64,000 bases of DNA from NCBI RefSeq assembly GCF_964656455.1, contig NC_135717.1:136724308-136788307 (forward strand). Direction: 5' to 3'. Below the pieces are notes generated by a model that did no database searches, was not told where the DNA came from, and was given only the letters and a program-made list of their open reading frames with translations. Positions 12,251-23,000 of the stretch are shown here, in pieces. A program made the position numbers and the translations under genes. Numbering within the stretch: the first letter of the stretch is position 1; each line of letters opens with the position of its first letter. The stretch comes from Halichoerus grypus (lineage: Eukaryota > Chordata > Mammalia > Carnivora > Phocidae).

Positions 12251-12679
12251 ATTCCATAATATAATGGAATATTACTCAGCCATAAAAAAGAATGAAATCT
12301 TGCCATTTGCAAATACATGGATGGAGCTAGAGGGTATTATGCTAAGTGAAATAAGTCAGTCAGAGAAAGACAAATACCATATGATTTCACTCATATGTGA
12401 AATTTAAGAAACAAAACAGATGAACATGGGAGAAGGAAAAAAAATAGAGAGAGGGAAGCAAACCATAAAATACTCTTAACTATAGACTACAAATTGAGGG
12501 TTGCTGGAGGGGAGGTGGCATGGGAAGGGTTAAATGGGTGAGGGGTATTAAGGAGGGCACTTGTTATATGGTGTTATATGTAAGTGATGAATCACTAAAT
12601 TGTACTCCTGAAACCAATATTACACTATATGTTAACTAACTAGAATTTAAATAAAACTAAAAGGAATGTCCTCTCATTG

Positions 12680-14830
12680 ATTAAATTGATAAAAAACTGA
12701 ATTGACCTGATATTTCATATATATTTACCAGAATGCTAATTTGCTAATATGTACTGAGAAATATAAATTATGTGCTTCTCCTCAAAGGGAAACAGGGAAG
12801 TTGATTAATAAGCTTTGAAACAGGAAAAGAAAAATTAATTGATGGTTCAAACATGTTCCCTCCATCTGTAAAACAGAGATACAATTTTAAATAGGAAGAC
12901 CAAGATATGTTTGGTAAGGAGCTAGTGATATTACTAAAAGTCTCTTCCTAAAACTCATATTCACTGCTTCTGTCACTGACAAGAATTGTTAATACAATTT
13001 TTCTCAGCAAAATAACTCTTAAAGTATTGCACTTGACAAGTTGTCCTGTTGCTTTGCCACCATTCAGCACCATTTATTGGGGTCCATATCCTCCTGGCCT
13101 CAACTTCCTGTTTCAGCCCTCTTCCTTATGTCACTCAGTAAGATCTTTTGGCAACAAGCCTATGTATTGTTAATATGAGCTCCTAACATTGTCATTTCAA
13201 TCCCTTACCTTCACTTGCCTTAACAATTACCACATTGGCCATAAACGTCAGGCAATTTCTTTCAGCACCTGCATGTACTGGCATCTCCTTGTTGTGAAAG
13301 ATTGCTCTAGAATCATCCACCTATTTTTTCAGCTATAGTCAAGAAATTTATCCAGCTCTGAATTCAGTGCTTAAAAGTAGAAATGAGTAGAATCTTAAGA
13401 AGAATATTGGATGCTTAATGTCATTGTAAAAGAGGTTACAGGATACCCATATAATGTATTGTCCAAACCAGGACATTTTGGGAATTAAAGAGGGAGTTTT
13501 CAATACTTATGGTGCAACAACAGACCTGAACTGAGGATATCCAAGACCAATTGGGATGTATAGGTTACTTGATAACTCAGGATTCAGAACAGAGTTTTCA
13601 AGGCAAGCCTTAGAAGTACTTTCTTATTTCTCCCCACAACTTAAACTGACATGGGGTGATTTGTTCTGCTGAAAGAGCATTACATGGACATGAGAAAGAT
13701 ATTGAGAGTAAAACCATCCAACAGCCTTTAAAAGTTTTGTTTTTTAATATTAAAATCAAAATACTATATTCACTACTGTGAACATAGCAGGTGGCTGGGA
13801 ACACTTCACTGATCCAGAATATAAACACCTGGGCTCCAGATGCTATGGATAGCCAGCCGGGCAGCTTTGCCAGCAGAAGGTGAGCCATGGAGCCAGATGG
13901 GCACCTTGACAATTTGAGCCCATGAAATAAACTGGCAAGGGCCTCTACTGCAGGTCCTTGAAAGAACTTCAACATCCTTCAGAAATTGGAATATCTTACC
14001 ACCTAAGTGAACTACCAGGATCATATTTAATTTGCCTTAACATTCATGCCATTTTGTGTTTGTTATTAATAAACCCGAGTTTTGGGGTCTTTTTTTGCAT
14101 TTTATCACTTATCAAATATTTTTTAGTCTGGAATGTACTAGGCCTGCCATTACCAGAGAGATGGCAGAGTGGAGTAACAGACTATGAAATGTACCACATT
14201 ATACATTTATTTTACCACATTGTATTTGAGCTCTCTAGTAAAAGCTTATATAACATATATTCAGGCATGAACTCTGTCTGGATGGAGTTTCTAGAATTTG
14301 CCTGTGTATGCCTCAGTGCCATTGCATCAGTCACCAAGAAGCAAGCCCAAGATCCTGGACCAGTAGGGAGTAGGGCGAGGGGAGGTACCACTGGCAAACA
14401 GATAAGATTTTTTTAATGTAGTTGTCTTTTTCAATTTTAGTGAAAATTACTTGGCATTTACTTAACCAAAGTATCAATTTTACATCTTAAATGTCACTCT
14501 ATGCCTATGATCTCACATTTCTTCCAAGTACTGAGATCTCCAAGCACCAAGGTGACAGGCTCACATGATATAACAGTTTTACTTATACATGTATATCCAT
14601 GAACTTTTCATACTGTCATAAAAATACAAATATACAATTCTTTTGGCACTATTAACAATGTATACTGATGGAGGAATCATTTGATTCCATCTAGATTAAT
14701 CTGAGCAAAGAACCTTAAAATGTATTATTATTCCAATCTTGTTAGTCCTGTTAATGGGAAACCTAGAAAAAATTATTTAAATAAGAAAAAAGAAAGAACA
14801 CTGAAGCTAAAGAAAATATAAGGATGTGAT
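12680..14830. other. Unique DNA, no element recognised
   Basis: No repeat could be named. A 152-codon frame (13958-14416, plus) is the longest non-repeat frame in the window. It shows no signal or family resemblance, and its DNA is ordinary AT-rich sequence with few CpG, so I do not call it a gene. Confidence 0.4.
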
Positions 14831-14839
14831 CCCATACAC

Positions 14840-15245
14840 AAAGTACCTACTATGTGCTGGTCCTTTGTGAGATAGTTGATGTTCAATGTCGCATTTAATC
14901 CTTAAAACAACCATGAAAGATGCATTATATATTTTTAAAAAGATTTTATTTATTTATTTGACAGAGAGAGACACAGGGAGAGAGAGGGAACACAAGCAGG
15001 GGGAGTAGGAGAGGGAGAAGCAGGCTTCCCTCGGAGCAGGGAGCCCGATGCGGGGCTCAATCCCAGGACCCTGGGATCATGACCTGAGCCGAAGGCAGAC
15101 GCTCAACGACTGAGCCACCCAGGCGCCCCAAGATGCATTATATTAATTCCACTTTGCAGCTAAAGAAATTAAAGTTTAATATGTTTAACTTGTTTAATGT
15201 TAGTAAGATAAAGAGCAGATAATTGAATACAGGTGTTTCTTTAAA
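14840..15245 (+). mobile_element. MIR, plus strand, split by a SINE
   Basis: The left half carries AAGTACCTACTATGTGCTGG and GCATTTAATCCTTAAAACAA; the right half resumes after the SINE with CCACTTTGCAGCTAAAGAAA. These correspond to the MIR body (TACTATGTGCCAGGCACT, then TTTAATCCTCACAACAACC, then CCCATTTTACAGATGAGGAA). The two halves join cleanly across the SINE. Confidence 0.82.
14931..15129 (-). mobile_element. CAN-SINE, minus strand, nested in MIR
   Basis: Complete minus-strand SINE with reverse head CTGAGCCACCCAGGCGCCCC. A perfect 14-bp duplication, AAGATGCATTATAT, lies at 14917-14930 and 15130-15143. Confidence 0.97.
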
Positions 15246-15250
15246 TCCTA

Positions 15251-16940
15251 TAAATTTCAACTGCACAAGGAGACCCATCACTCCAAACCCTTAATTTCAA
15301 AGATGAAAGCATTATGGTGAATCCACGTTAGATGATCAGCTTAAGGTCACTCTCCTGACCCTGTGTCTACAGCAAAACTTTACCCAAGCTAACAATGTTC
15401 AATCTTGGCTTAAGTAATTTCACCAATCAACTTTAGTAAATGAGATATATAAATATCTGAGCACTATGGCTTCAACATAGATTACTCAAAATATATTAGT
15501 TCTTTCCCTGCACTAAGCCCGTTGGTGTGATAATATGCTTAGAAATGTATTAGCCGTCATCACCCCACTGGAAATGGTTAATATGATAACATTTATTATA
15601 AGATCATATATTGGGCCTTATCTAATATGCTGATACTAGATGTTACAGAGAAAGTGTTGGTGTTTTATAATTCCTGAATTTTTCAGTAAATATCTAATAA
15701 GCAGCTTCTTCAGTCATCACAGTGCCTGTAAAGCTTTAGGCTTTCCTTGCTGTTATCATGGAATTTTAATATCGATGTAAATTATATCCCGGATAGTTTC
15801 ATTTCATTAAAAAGTTCTTATAAATATTAAATGTTAAATTGGTTTGGTTATGTAAGAAATAAACTTGCATCTTTTACAGCTCATTGCTTTCATTGATATG
15901 TTCATAACAGTCATGTTAATGATACTCTCTATTTTCTACCTCAAAATAATAGTCACAGAACTGTAGATCTTCAGGAGGCCTCAGAAAGCGATGAACCCTA
16001 ACTTCCCACTTTGTAATAAAGAAAAGAGAGGTCAGAAGGGCTGAGTGGTCTGCTGAAGTCTCTGGAACCCCGATGTGCAGTCTTCTCTTCCTTAGTGCTT
16101 TCCACTGGAATTTAGTTACAAGATCAGAGAGTCTTTGCAATTCTGAAACAACGCCATAGATTGCAATGCTGTACTTTGTGAAAGTTCAGTACCAACCACA
16201 CTACCATTTGAAAAGCAGTTATAACCCTGGCTTCAGTATTGCAAGGTTAAGGTCTTTCTGGCCTCTGAATGTCTGTTCGTATCAGTCAAGAAACATTTCC
16301 AGTGATAGCATCTGAAACACATCTTTAGCTCTTGTTTTCTTCTTGGTTCTTGAAATAGCTTATCAGGTCAAGAGAAAAAAAAAATCCATTGACTATTCTA
16401 AAGCGAAAGGACACCAATGGGCTGTATCTTACTGTGCGAGACCAAAACTAAAGCACATATTCAGAGCCTCAGAAAATTGCATTCTATGGGCCAGTGAACA
16501 TACACTGGAAAAGAACTGTAGTAATCAAATCTGCCTATCTTCTGTGAGGGCCAATGTCTTTGTTCTACAATCACTCAAGAAATACTTCAGTAAAAAATTA
16601 ATTATTTAATATGTGACATTAAAATATGATCAATTACCAGACTTTTTTTTTCCTTTGCTAAGATGCAAACAAACTGTTATGAACTAGTAAAAATCAAGCT
16701 CCTGTAGGTATGCTGATAAAATGTTGGTCTCTTCCTTTTTTTGTCATTTCTACTACCAAGAGCTGAGTCATCTGAGGCTCCTTCCTGAATTTCAGAGTAA
16801 ATAATCCAACTCATCCATTTCTTATAGATTCTACTTTCTTTTTTCCTTAAGTTTCTTTAAGTTTTAAGGCACTGCTGTATTTCTACAATGAAATTAACAT
16901 TATTTAACAACATAAAGATTTATAAAGCTAGGAATAATTT
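15251..16940. other. Unique DNA, no element recognised
   Basis: Nothing assignable. The frames at 15916-16140 and 16343-16609 have no exon signals. Confidence 0.4.
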
Positions 16941-16947
16941 TAGGGAG

Positions 16948-17160
16948 CTGTGATGGTTTGAAATTATAACCATGTGAATGAGCCATCTTTTAAGTAGATC
17001 CTCCCGTCCCAGCCTCGCCTTCAGAACACTACAGCACCAGCTGATGTGTTGGCTACAAATTCATCAAAGACTCTCAGCCACAAACTCTTAACAAAGCCTC
17101 TTCCCAATTCCTGTACCAGAGAAACTTTTGTTGTTTTAGACTGTTAGATTCAGGGGAAAT
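16948..17160 (+). mobile_element. MLT1-like MaLR LTR fragment, plus strand
   Basis: The sequence matches the 3' half of the MLT1 LTR pattern: GAGCCATCTTTTAAGTAGAT, then CTTCAGAACACTACAGCACC, AATTCCTGTACCAGAGAAAC and TTGTTGTTTTAGAC. Only part of the LTR is recognisable. Confidence 0.65.
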
Positions 17161-17179
17161 TTAATAGATGACACAGGAT

Positions 17180-17549
17180 CCAATTGTGAGTGTGTCACCA
17201 CCTAAATTTATATATTGAAGCCCTAAACCCCAGTGTGACTATTTTTGGAGACAGGGCCTTTAGGAGGTAATGAAGGATGAGATTATAAGGGTAGAACCCT
17301 GATCTGATAGATTGGTGTGCTTCTAGGAAGAGGAAGAAGTGCCAGAATTCTCTCTCTGCCAGTCTCTGCAGGTGACAGAGAAAAGGCCGTGTGAGGACAC
17401 AGCAAGAAGTTGGCCATCTGTATGCCAAACCAGTTCTGCTGGTACTTGATCTGGAACTTCCAACCTCCAGAACTATGAGAAAATAACTCTCTGTTCTTTA
17501 GGTAGCCCAATCTGTGGTGTTTTGTTATGGCAACCAAGCTGACTAATAA
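17180..17549 (+). mobile_element. MaLR LTR (MLT1A/MST-like), plus strand
   Basis: Shows the ordered landmarks of this LTR: CCCTAAACCCCAGTGTGACT, GGGCCTTTAGGAGGTAATGA, a degraded GGTGTGCTTCTAGGAAGAGG block, GCCGTGTGAGGACACAGCAA, CTTCCAACCTCCAGAACTAT, and the end TTTTGTTATGGCAACCAAGC with GACTAATA. It lies just downstream of another MaLR fragment in the same orientation. Confidence 0.85.
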
Positions 17550-17829
17550 TGAGCAGTTCTATAATCAAGCTTAGAGTAATTTATAGCTACATTTAGTGAT
17601 ACATTAGTCTCAGATGCCAACAGTCACCTGATGCCTATAAATTATCAACGTCCTTCACACTCCACTTGACTACTTAACATTTTTTCCATATTTCCACCCA
17701 GCTTCCACCCCTAGGCTAATGTAGCTTTCCTACAGAAAGAGAGGGCGAATGAAGGGAAGAAGAAAGAGAACCATCAAACCCATGTTTGCTTTTGTCTTGA
17801 GAAAGTTCTGTGATCCACTCTTCTGTTGG

Positions 17830-17960
17830 ACTATAATATGCCTTACTAGAGTTTGAGTTCTGTGAGGGCAGATTGTGCCTTCCTTATTTTGTTGTAGCAT
17901 GTTTATAAAGAAGATGTATAACATACAATACATATTTATTGAATTGAATTTTATTAAATT
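17830..17960 (+). mobile_element. L2 3'-end fragment, plus strand
   Basis: GTTCTGTGAGGGCAGATTGT followed by CAATACATATTTATTGAATT matches the L2 terminal module (gagggcaggga ... aataaatatttgttgaat). Confidence 0.65.
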
Positions 17961-18129
17961 CATCCAAAATGTACTAATTTAGATAAAATGGAAAACTCTA
18001 TGGTTTTATTTTTAAATATTGCTTAGTTTCACAAAAACATAAAGTTATGTAAAATTTATTTTGCTTAATCATTCATTCAATGATATTTATCATGCATTTG
18101 CTATATGCAAAGCAGTCGGTTATTCAACT

Positions 18130-19010
18130 AATGATGAATTTCACTGAGAAGATTTTAAGCAAAAAAATGGAACTTGTATTAGATATGGGACTTCTAAAAC
18201 TTTTACAAGACAGTCATTCTATATCATCATCCTGCTCAGAATCCTTCAACAGATTATTGTGGCATTTAGGATGATTTACAAGCTCCTTAAGCTGTTTTTT
18301 TTTTTTTTTTTTTGTATATATGCCCACATGACCTGACTGCTTCCTACCTGTTTGGCTTCATTTCAAATGACTCTTATCATTATCCACTATAAACCCATAC
18401 CAGCCATTTTATTTTCCTCAGACAAATCAAGCTGCATCCCAAATTTATTCTCCTCCTCATCTTCTTCTTTTGTCATTTATTTTTTTTTAGATTTTTTTAT
18501 TTATTTGAGAGAGAGACAGTCCATGCACACGCATGCGAGGGGAGGAGGGGGGTGCAAGGGGGAGGGAGAATCTAAAGCAGACTCGAGCTGAGCACTGAGC
18601 CCCAGTGGGGCTTGATTCCCACTACCGCGAGATCATGACCTGAGCTGAAACCAAGAGTCAGGTGCCTAACCACCTGAGCCATCCAGGCACCCCTCTTCTT
18701 TGGTCATTTCGATCCAAGATTCAATGTCATCCATTAAGGAGAACTCTTCAAACTCCACAATTTCATGTAGTCATGCTTGCCCTTCTACATAACCCTGGTC
18801 CCATGAGGCTCATAGTGCTTATTATTATCAAGTATTTTATCCATTTGTTTATTTGTCTTTCCCTACTTAAGTGTAAGTTCCAGCCTAGCAGAGGGCTTAA
18901 CTGTTATGCTTACTGTTGTTTCTGTAGGGCTCAGAACAATAGGCCGATAGTTACATACAGTTCAGTAACTCTTTAATTAATAAATAGATGAATAAGAAAA
19001 TGAATACATG
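18130..19010 (+). mobile_element. L2, plus strand, split by a SINE
   Basis: From left to right I recognise AATCCTTCAACAGATTATTG, GGATGATTTACAAGCTCCTT, the ...CCCACATGACCTGACTGC... region, then after the SINE AAGTGTAAGTTCCAGCC, GGGCTCAGAACAATAGG and AATTAATAAATAGATGAATA. These are the L2 3' region in order. It contains an 18-nt poly-T at 18296-18313 and the SINE at 18479-18693. Confidence 0.72.
18479..18693 (-). mobile_element. CAN-SINE, minus strand, nested in L2
   Basis: Reverse tail, GA/GGAGG-rich body and head CTGAGCCATCCAGGCACCCC. A 16-bp duplication with one mismatch (TCTTCTTTTGTCATTT / TCTTCTTTGGTCATTT) lies at 18463-18478 and 18694-18709. Confidence 0.95.
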
Positions 19011-19344
19011 GTTGGATGATAAGGAAGAGAGAGAACTCAGGGCTGTTTCCTAAATTTTTAACTTGAGCCGATGGATGGAAAGTGGTATCATTTAAGGAAA
19101 CTGAAGACTGAAGGAGGAAGAAAGTTATCAGGGGAAAGGAATCATTGGTTGGCTTGTATTAAGTTTCATATTACTATTAGAATATGAAACTTCAGGTGGA
19201 AGTATCAAGTTGTCAGGTAGCTGCCAACTCTGGATGTCAGTGGTAAACTCAAGGGTAGAATTATAGGAACAAATGCTCAGACTTTACGTGTGCTGATTAC
19301 AATAATAATAATCACAAAAATTGACATATCATCTATATATGTGT

Positions 19345-19378
19345 GTTATGCACATACACACACACAGATGCACACACT
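19345..19378. repeat. CA-rich microsatellite
   Basis: Short interrupted run of CA units (CACATACACACACACACAG). Confidence 0.7.
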
Positions 19379-19384
19379 CATTAG

Positions 19385-19597
19385 TGGGCCAGACACTATT
19401 TTACATTTTATTTAGATTAGTTCATCTGATCCTAATAACTTCAGTTTAAAACAGACATGGATTTTATCTCTTTCTACAATTCAAGAAATGGAACCACCCA
19501 GAGCCTGCGTAACATGACTAAAGACAGGACATAATAATTGATGAATCTGGAATTCAGACTCAGGTAGCCTGATTTCATAAGCTACATCTTTAACCGT
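19385..19597 (+). mobile_element. MIR, plus strand
   Basis: CCAGACACTATTTTACATTT, TTCATCTGATCCTAATAACT and a decayed gradient of MIR sequence to GAATTCAGACTCAGGTAGCC and TTTAACC at the 3' side. Confidence 0.72.
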
Positions 19598-20545
19598 GAC
19601 AGTGGGGAAAGAGAAATAAGGTCAGAAATGAGTCTGGGATTATTCTAGCATGAGAGGATGAATAGTAGAGGAATATCAAGAAAAACTAAAAAGCTGAGAG
19701 GAAAATTAGGAAGAAACCAAAAACTAGAGAATATGTCTTCTCAGAAACCGAGAAAGAGAATTCCTTCAGAAGAAGAAAGAGCTTATTTGTGTCAGGTGTT
19801 TCTGAGAGCTAAAAGAGAGGAGAATAGGGAACTCTCCACTGGATTTTCAAAATAGAGGTAGGTGAGCGGTGACCCCCTTAAAAGCCATCTCTGGTGGAAA
19901 GGAATATAAAACACAATCAGGAAAGCATGAAGGAGAGAGCACAAAGTGGGGAAACCAAGGACGGGACTCTGATCCCCAGAATGTTTTGCCCTAATGTCAG
20001 CATAGTTGGTGAGATGAAAATGAGTGGGTCAGGGGAATTTTTAAAAAGAAAATGTATAGTATGTTTGAGGCTGATAAAACAATAGTGCTGAAGTCATAAT
20101 AGTAGGAGTTCCTTGAGATCAAATTACAAACCTAGGAAAATATCAGAATACTGATCAAATCTGAATGATAAATTTTCAAGCTCCTCTTAATCCTGAGGAA
20201 GTCTGTTGCTCTTCCCTCTCCCCAGCCAACACACAGGGCTTCTAGATAAAAAGATTTAATTTACAAAAAAGTAACTTGTGAGCACTTTAAAAAACTACCC
20301 TGGGTGTCATTCAATCCTTCTTTTTAGGTTATGGCAAGTTGTAATGATTAAATATTAAAGAAGAACAGTAGCACAATAATGAATGTGAGAGTGTGATATC
20401 TGACCCTGGTCCCACAAATAATTCAAGGCTTTCAAGCTGGAGTTGCTTTTGTTTCTTTTCTAGAGCACAAAAACAGTGTGTATTGACTTACTAAAATCAA
20501 AGAAATTAAAAAAGAGAAAAACAGTAATTGAAGAAGACATTATTC

Positions 20546-20912
20546 CTAACTCGTCAGTATTTTTTATTTAGTTGTACAATCTTGGATCCCTTGAATGTCA
20601 GAGACAGAGACCAGCTTTATTTCGAGATCAGCAATCAGTTAGAAGGGCTTTGGGGTGGTTCCCATTACATCACAGTGGTAGGTCTGTCAGATGCTGACAA
20701 TGCCAGGACACCTATCCAAAATCTCGACGATTTTGGCAATTGCAAGTACTATGGCGGGCACTGTATTTCTTTCTATATGGAAGCCGGATATATTCCAGGA
20801 AACACATTTTACATAGATTTTGTTATTTGTATCTGATGTCCAAAGTCTTATCTAGAAAAGAAATGTGTTTTGTATACGTAGTGACAAATAAATTAAAAGG
20901 TCTTTTTCTTAC
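20546..20912 (+). CDS. Candidate terminal exon of an unrecognised gene (partial)
   Basis: This segment has the ordered parts of a last exon: a branch-point match CTAAC (20546-20550), a T-rich tract, an acceptor AG at 20570-20571, an open frame of 87 codons from 20573 to the stop at 20836 (intron phase 2), and AATAAA at 20887-20892 with T-rich sequence after it. The coding part keeps about six CpG in an otherwise CpG-poor area. Its codons end more often in G or C than the flanks. The protein has acidic and aromatic stretches (DPLNVRDRDQLYFEI, DDFGNCKYYGGHC) and a hydrophobic end; I recognise no family. No upstream exon was found, and it could be a retrocopy fragment or chance. Coordinates cover the branch point to the probable cleavage region. 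Confidence 0.3.
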
Positions 20913-21680
20913 TTGAATTGTCTGATGGATCCAGCATCATGTAGAATAGAAGTTGAAGAATTAGGCTAACGATAATGCATTATTCGGTACCTTGATTTGG
21001 CATACTAAATCTAAAACAAGAAGTTAAAAATAAAAGTTGATATCTTCTTAAAACAAATCAGGAATGATCACACTGGTAGTGTTTGTTGTAGCCCAAAGGC
21101 AGATTAGTGGTTAAAAGCTCTGGCCAGTACTTCGACGGGCTGTGTCCATGTCATTGCCACCTGCATGTGTCTGTTTATGCCCTGGTGCTCTGCACCATGT
21201 GTCTGCCCTGTACTTTTGGAAGATTGCTCTGCTTCCTGAAGCAACCATTACATAACAAATGATTGCTCAATACATCACTAAGGCCCAAAGAAATAATATG
21301 CATGCAATTCAAAGCCATCTGTTATTCCAAATGCGGTTTATTGAATAAATAAATATTGATATAATCTGTGGACATTTATAAGTGATCAGGTGAAAGAAAG
21401 CAATGCAAACATAAGAATTGAATTTTCTCAAATTGCTGTGGATTATTCATAAAGCAATCACAAAGCTCAGAACTTTCTGAAGTCATGTCTTAATCATTGT
21501 TTTAGATCCCGGTCAATAAACATTGGTTGTATGAAATATACAACAGATACCATATTTATGTCAAGCCCGAAGCATGGATGACAGTTATGATAAAAGCAGC
21601 ACAACAACAGTAATAATAAGATATTATGATAACATTATTTTACTATATAATAATAACTATTATTATATATTATTATAATG
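20913..21680. other. Unique DNA ending in AT-rich low complexity
   Basis: No element recognised to about 21600. From 21607 to 21685 the sequence is ATT/ATA low complexity (TAATAATAAC, TATTATATATTATTATAATG). Confidence 0.45.
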
Positions 21681-21684
21681 ATAA

Positions 21685-21832
21685 TTCTGAGATCTTACAC
21701 ACTATACAAGAAATTTAATGTTCTTTAACTTAATCTTCAAAGTGACATTAGGGATAGGATGTCCTTATCATCCTCATTTTAGAGATGAGATTTAGAGGGA
21801 TGGAGTAATATATCCAAGAGATAGTAGGTGTC
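21685..21832 (+). mobile_element. MIR fragment, plus strand
   Basis: TTAACTTAATCTTCAAAGTG, CATCCTCATTTTAGAGATGA and GTAATATATCCAAGAGATAG correspond to the MIR core (TTTAATCCTCACAACAACC, CCCATTTTACAGATGAGG, AGTAACTTGCCCAAGGTCA). Confidence 0.7.
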
Positions 21833-21858
21833 AGTGAGTATAAGAAAAAGTGGTGGCT

Positions 21859-22023
21859 GGGATGCCTGTGTGGCTCAGTCAGTTAAACGTCTGTCTTCGG
21901 CTCAGGTCATGATACCAGGGTCCTGGGATTGAGTCCCACATCGGGATCCTTGCTCAGCAAGGAGCCTGCTTCTCCCTCCGCCTGCCATTCCCCCTGCTTG
22001 TGCCCTCTCTCTCTCTCTCACAA
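21859..22023 (+). mobile_element. CAN-SINE, plus strand
   Basis: Head GGGATGCCTGTGTGGCTCAG, A-box TGGCTCAGTCAG, B-box region GGGATTGAGTCCC, CT-rich body and a (CT)n run. The usual AAATAAAT tail is replaced by the long purine microsatellite that follows. No clear target duplication. Confidence 0.93.
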
Positions 22024-22127
22024 AGAAAGGAAGGAAGGAAGGAAGGAAGGAAGGAAGGAAGGAAGGAAGGAAGGAAGGAAGAAAGAAAGAAAAAGAAAGA
22101 AAGAAAGAAAGAAGAAAGAAAGAAAGG
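22024..22127 (+). repeat. (GGAA)n/(GAAA)n microsatellite grown from a SINE tail
   Basis: About thirteen GGAA units are followed by about ten GAAA-type units, a 100-bp pure purine tract directly at the 3' end of the SINE. The 90-residue frame with repeated KEGR runs is a by-product. Confidence 0.95.
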
Positions 22128-23000
22128 TGGTTAAACTAAGTATCACCAAACATAAGAATGATGTTCAGAGTCTTACCCAAACTTCTTGGATAAAATATTA
22201 GGTTAAAATTAATGAATAATGTCTTTATGTACTTTTCTTTTTTTTATGTAGAGGGAATAGAAATTAAAAGCAGGTGTTTGGGTCAATTATTCATAGCTGA
22301 AAAAAATCTTCTGTTCAATTTTTAGTGATATTCTTCATATATTCTGGATTTATTTTTATCATTTTCTATGGCAAAACTTGACCACAAATAGGTCCAAAAG
22401 GACCTAGGATACTGCAAAGAAAAGAAATAGAACAGATTGGAGAACAATGTCTAGTGGAAAACATTGGGCATGGTTTCTTACACATGGAACTTAATCAAAG
22501 AGAACAGCTCAGAAACCTACTAAGTTTTTGAAGGAAATGTAGCATAAAAAAAATAGCTATTAAAAAAAGTTAATGGAGGGGGAGGCTTGACAAATACTTA
22601 AAATAATTCTTGGGCCCATAACCTTCATTGAGAAGAAACAGGACTCCAAAAATATACTTTCAATATAGCTAAGGACAAGCTTGGGCAAGGAGACACACCC
22701 CAGAAATCTGATCAAAAAGAATATGGAAAAAAATTAAGAAGGGAGTTTCTCCCAGATAGCTGACTTGGTGTTCATTCAAGAAACTTCCCCATCCCAGGGA
22801 AGGGGCTTTCACATAGTCTGACTGGCAGGATTTTGAATTACTACGGACCAGTAATGTGTCTCTTTTTTTACTTTCGGAATAAGAATGTTTGCGTTTATGT
22901 TCTTCCTTGTTTCACCATTAAATAATTGAGTGGTTGTTAGGAGGAGGGTGTGCAAATCATATCTTTTTGACAATAGGTCTCTAGACTGAAAAGAATAATA
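22128..23000. other. Unique DNA, no element recognised
   Basis: Nothing could be assigned. The sequence is purine-rich and AT-rich with short frames. Confidence 0.4.

Larger units (their letters stand above)
9860..12400 (+). pseudogene. L1 ORF2 pseudogene (reverse transcriptase to C-terminus)
   Basis: L1 ORF2 normally encodes endonuclease, reverse transcriptase and a Cys-rich C-terminus used for target-primed reverse transcription. Here the open piece at 10143-10556 shows the RT fingers/palm signature [15 protein letters not shown]. The catalytic F-A-D-D box that should follow about 50 residues later is destroyed: the frame reads LLTDRQQGT because of an indel near 10405-10425. Further pieces in other frames lie at 10678-10878 and 10888-11151. 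The stop TGA at 10876-10878 sits where an Arg codon CGA is expected, which fits CpG decay. Several more frameshifts follow, and the SINE at 11896-12105 splits the C-terminal part. It cannot encode an active enzyme. Confidence 0.9.
9851..12661 (+). mobile_element. 5'-truncated carnivore L1, plus strand, with target-site duplication
   Basis: The element begins inside ORF2 upstream of the reverse-transcriptase domain and runs to a full 3' end (CTCCTGAAACCAATATTACA ... AACTAGAATTTAAATAAAAC). The flanks carry a 17-bp duplication with one mismatch: AGGAATGTCCTTTCATT at 9834-9850 and AGGAATGTCCTCTCATT at 12662-12678. The 5' junction TT/AGGA fits the relaxed L1 endonuclease target. A SINE interrupts it at 11896-12105, so about 2.6 kb is L1. 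It lacks the 5' UTR, ORF1 and the endonuclease part of ORF2. Confidence 0.95.
19040..20080 (-). mobile_element. L2 internal region, minus strand, split by MIR
   Basis: Parts near 19130-19260 (CTTCAGGTGGAAGTATCAAG, CTCTGGATGTCAGTGGTAAA) and 19640-19900 (CAGGTGTTTCTGAGAGCTAA, CTCCACTGGATTTTCAAAAT, GGTGAGCGGTGACCCCCTTA) match reverse-strand L2 ORF2 sequence in the expected order. A MIR interrupts it. It faces the plus-strand L2 just upstream. Confidence 0.6.

Noticed and set aside
13958..14416. 152-codon plus-strand frame, longest outside repeats
   Set aside because: No recognisable family, few CpG, no acceptor or polyadenylation context. Length is within chance for 64 kb in six frames.
21929..22201. 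90-codon frame with repeated KEGR/KER motifs
   Set aside because: Produced by the SINE plus GGAA/GAAA microsatellite, not a coiled-coil protein.
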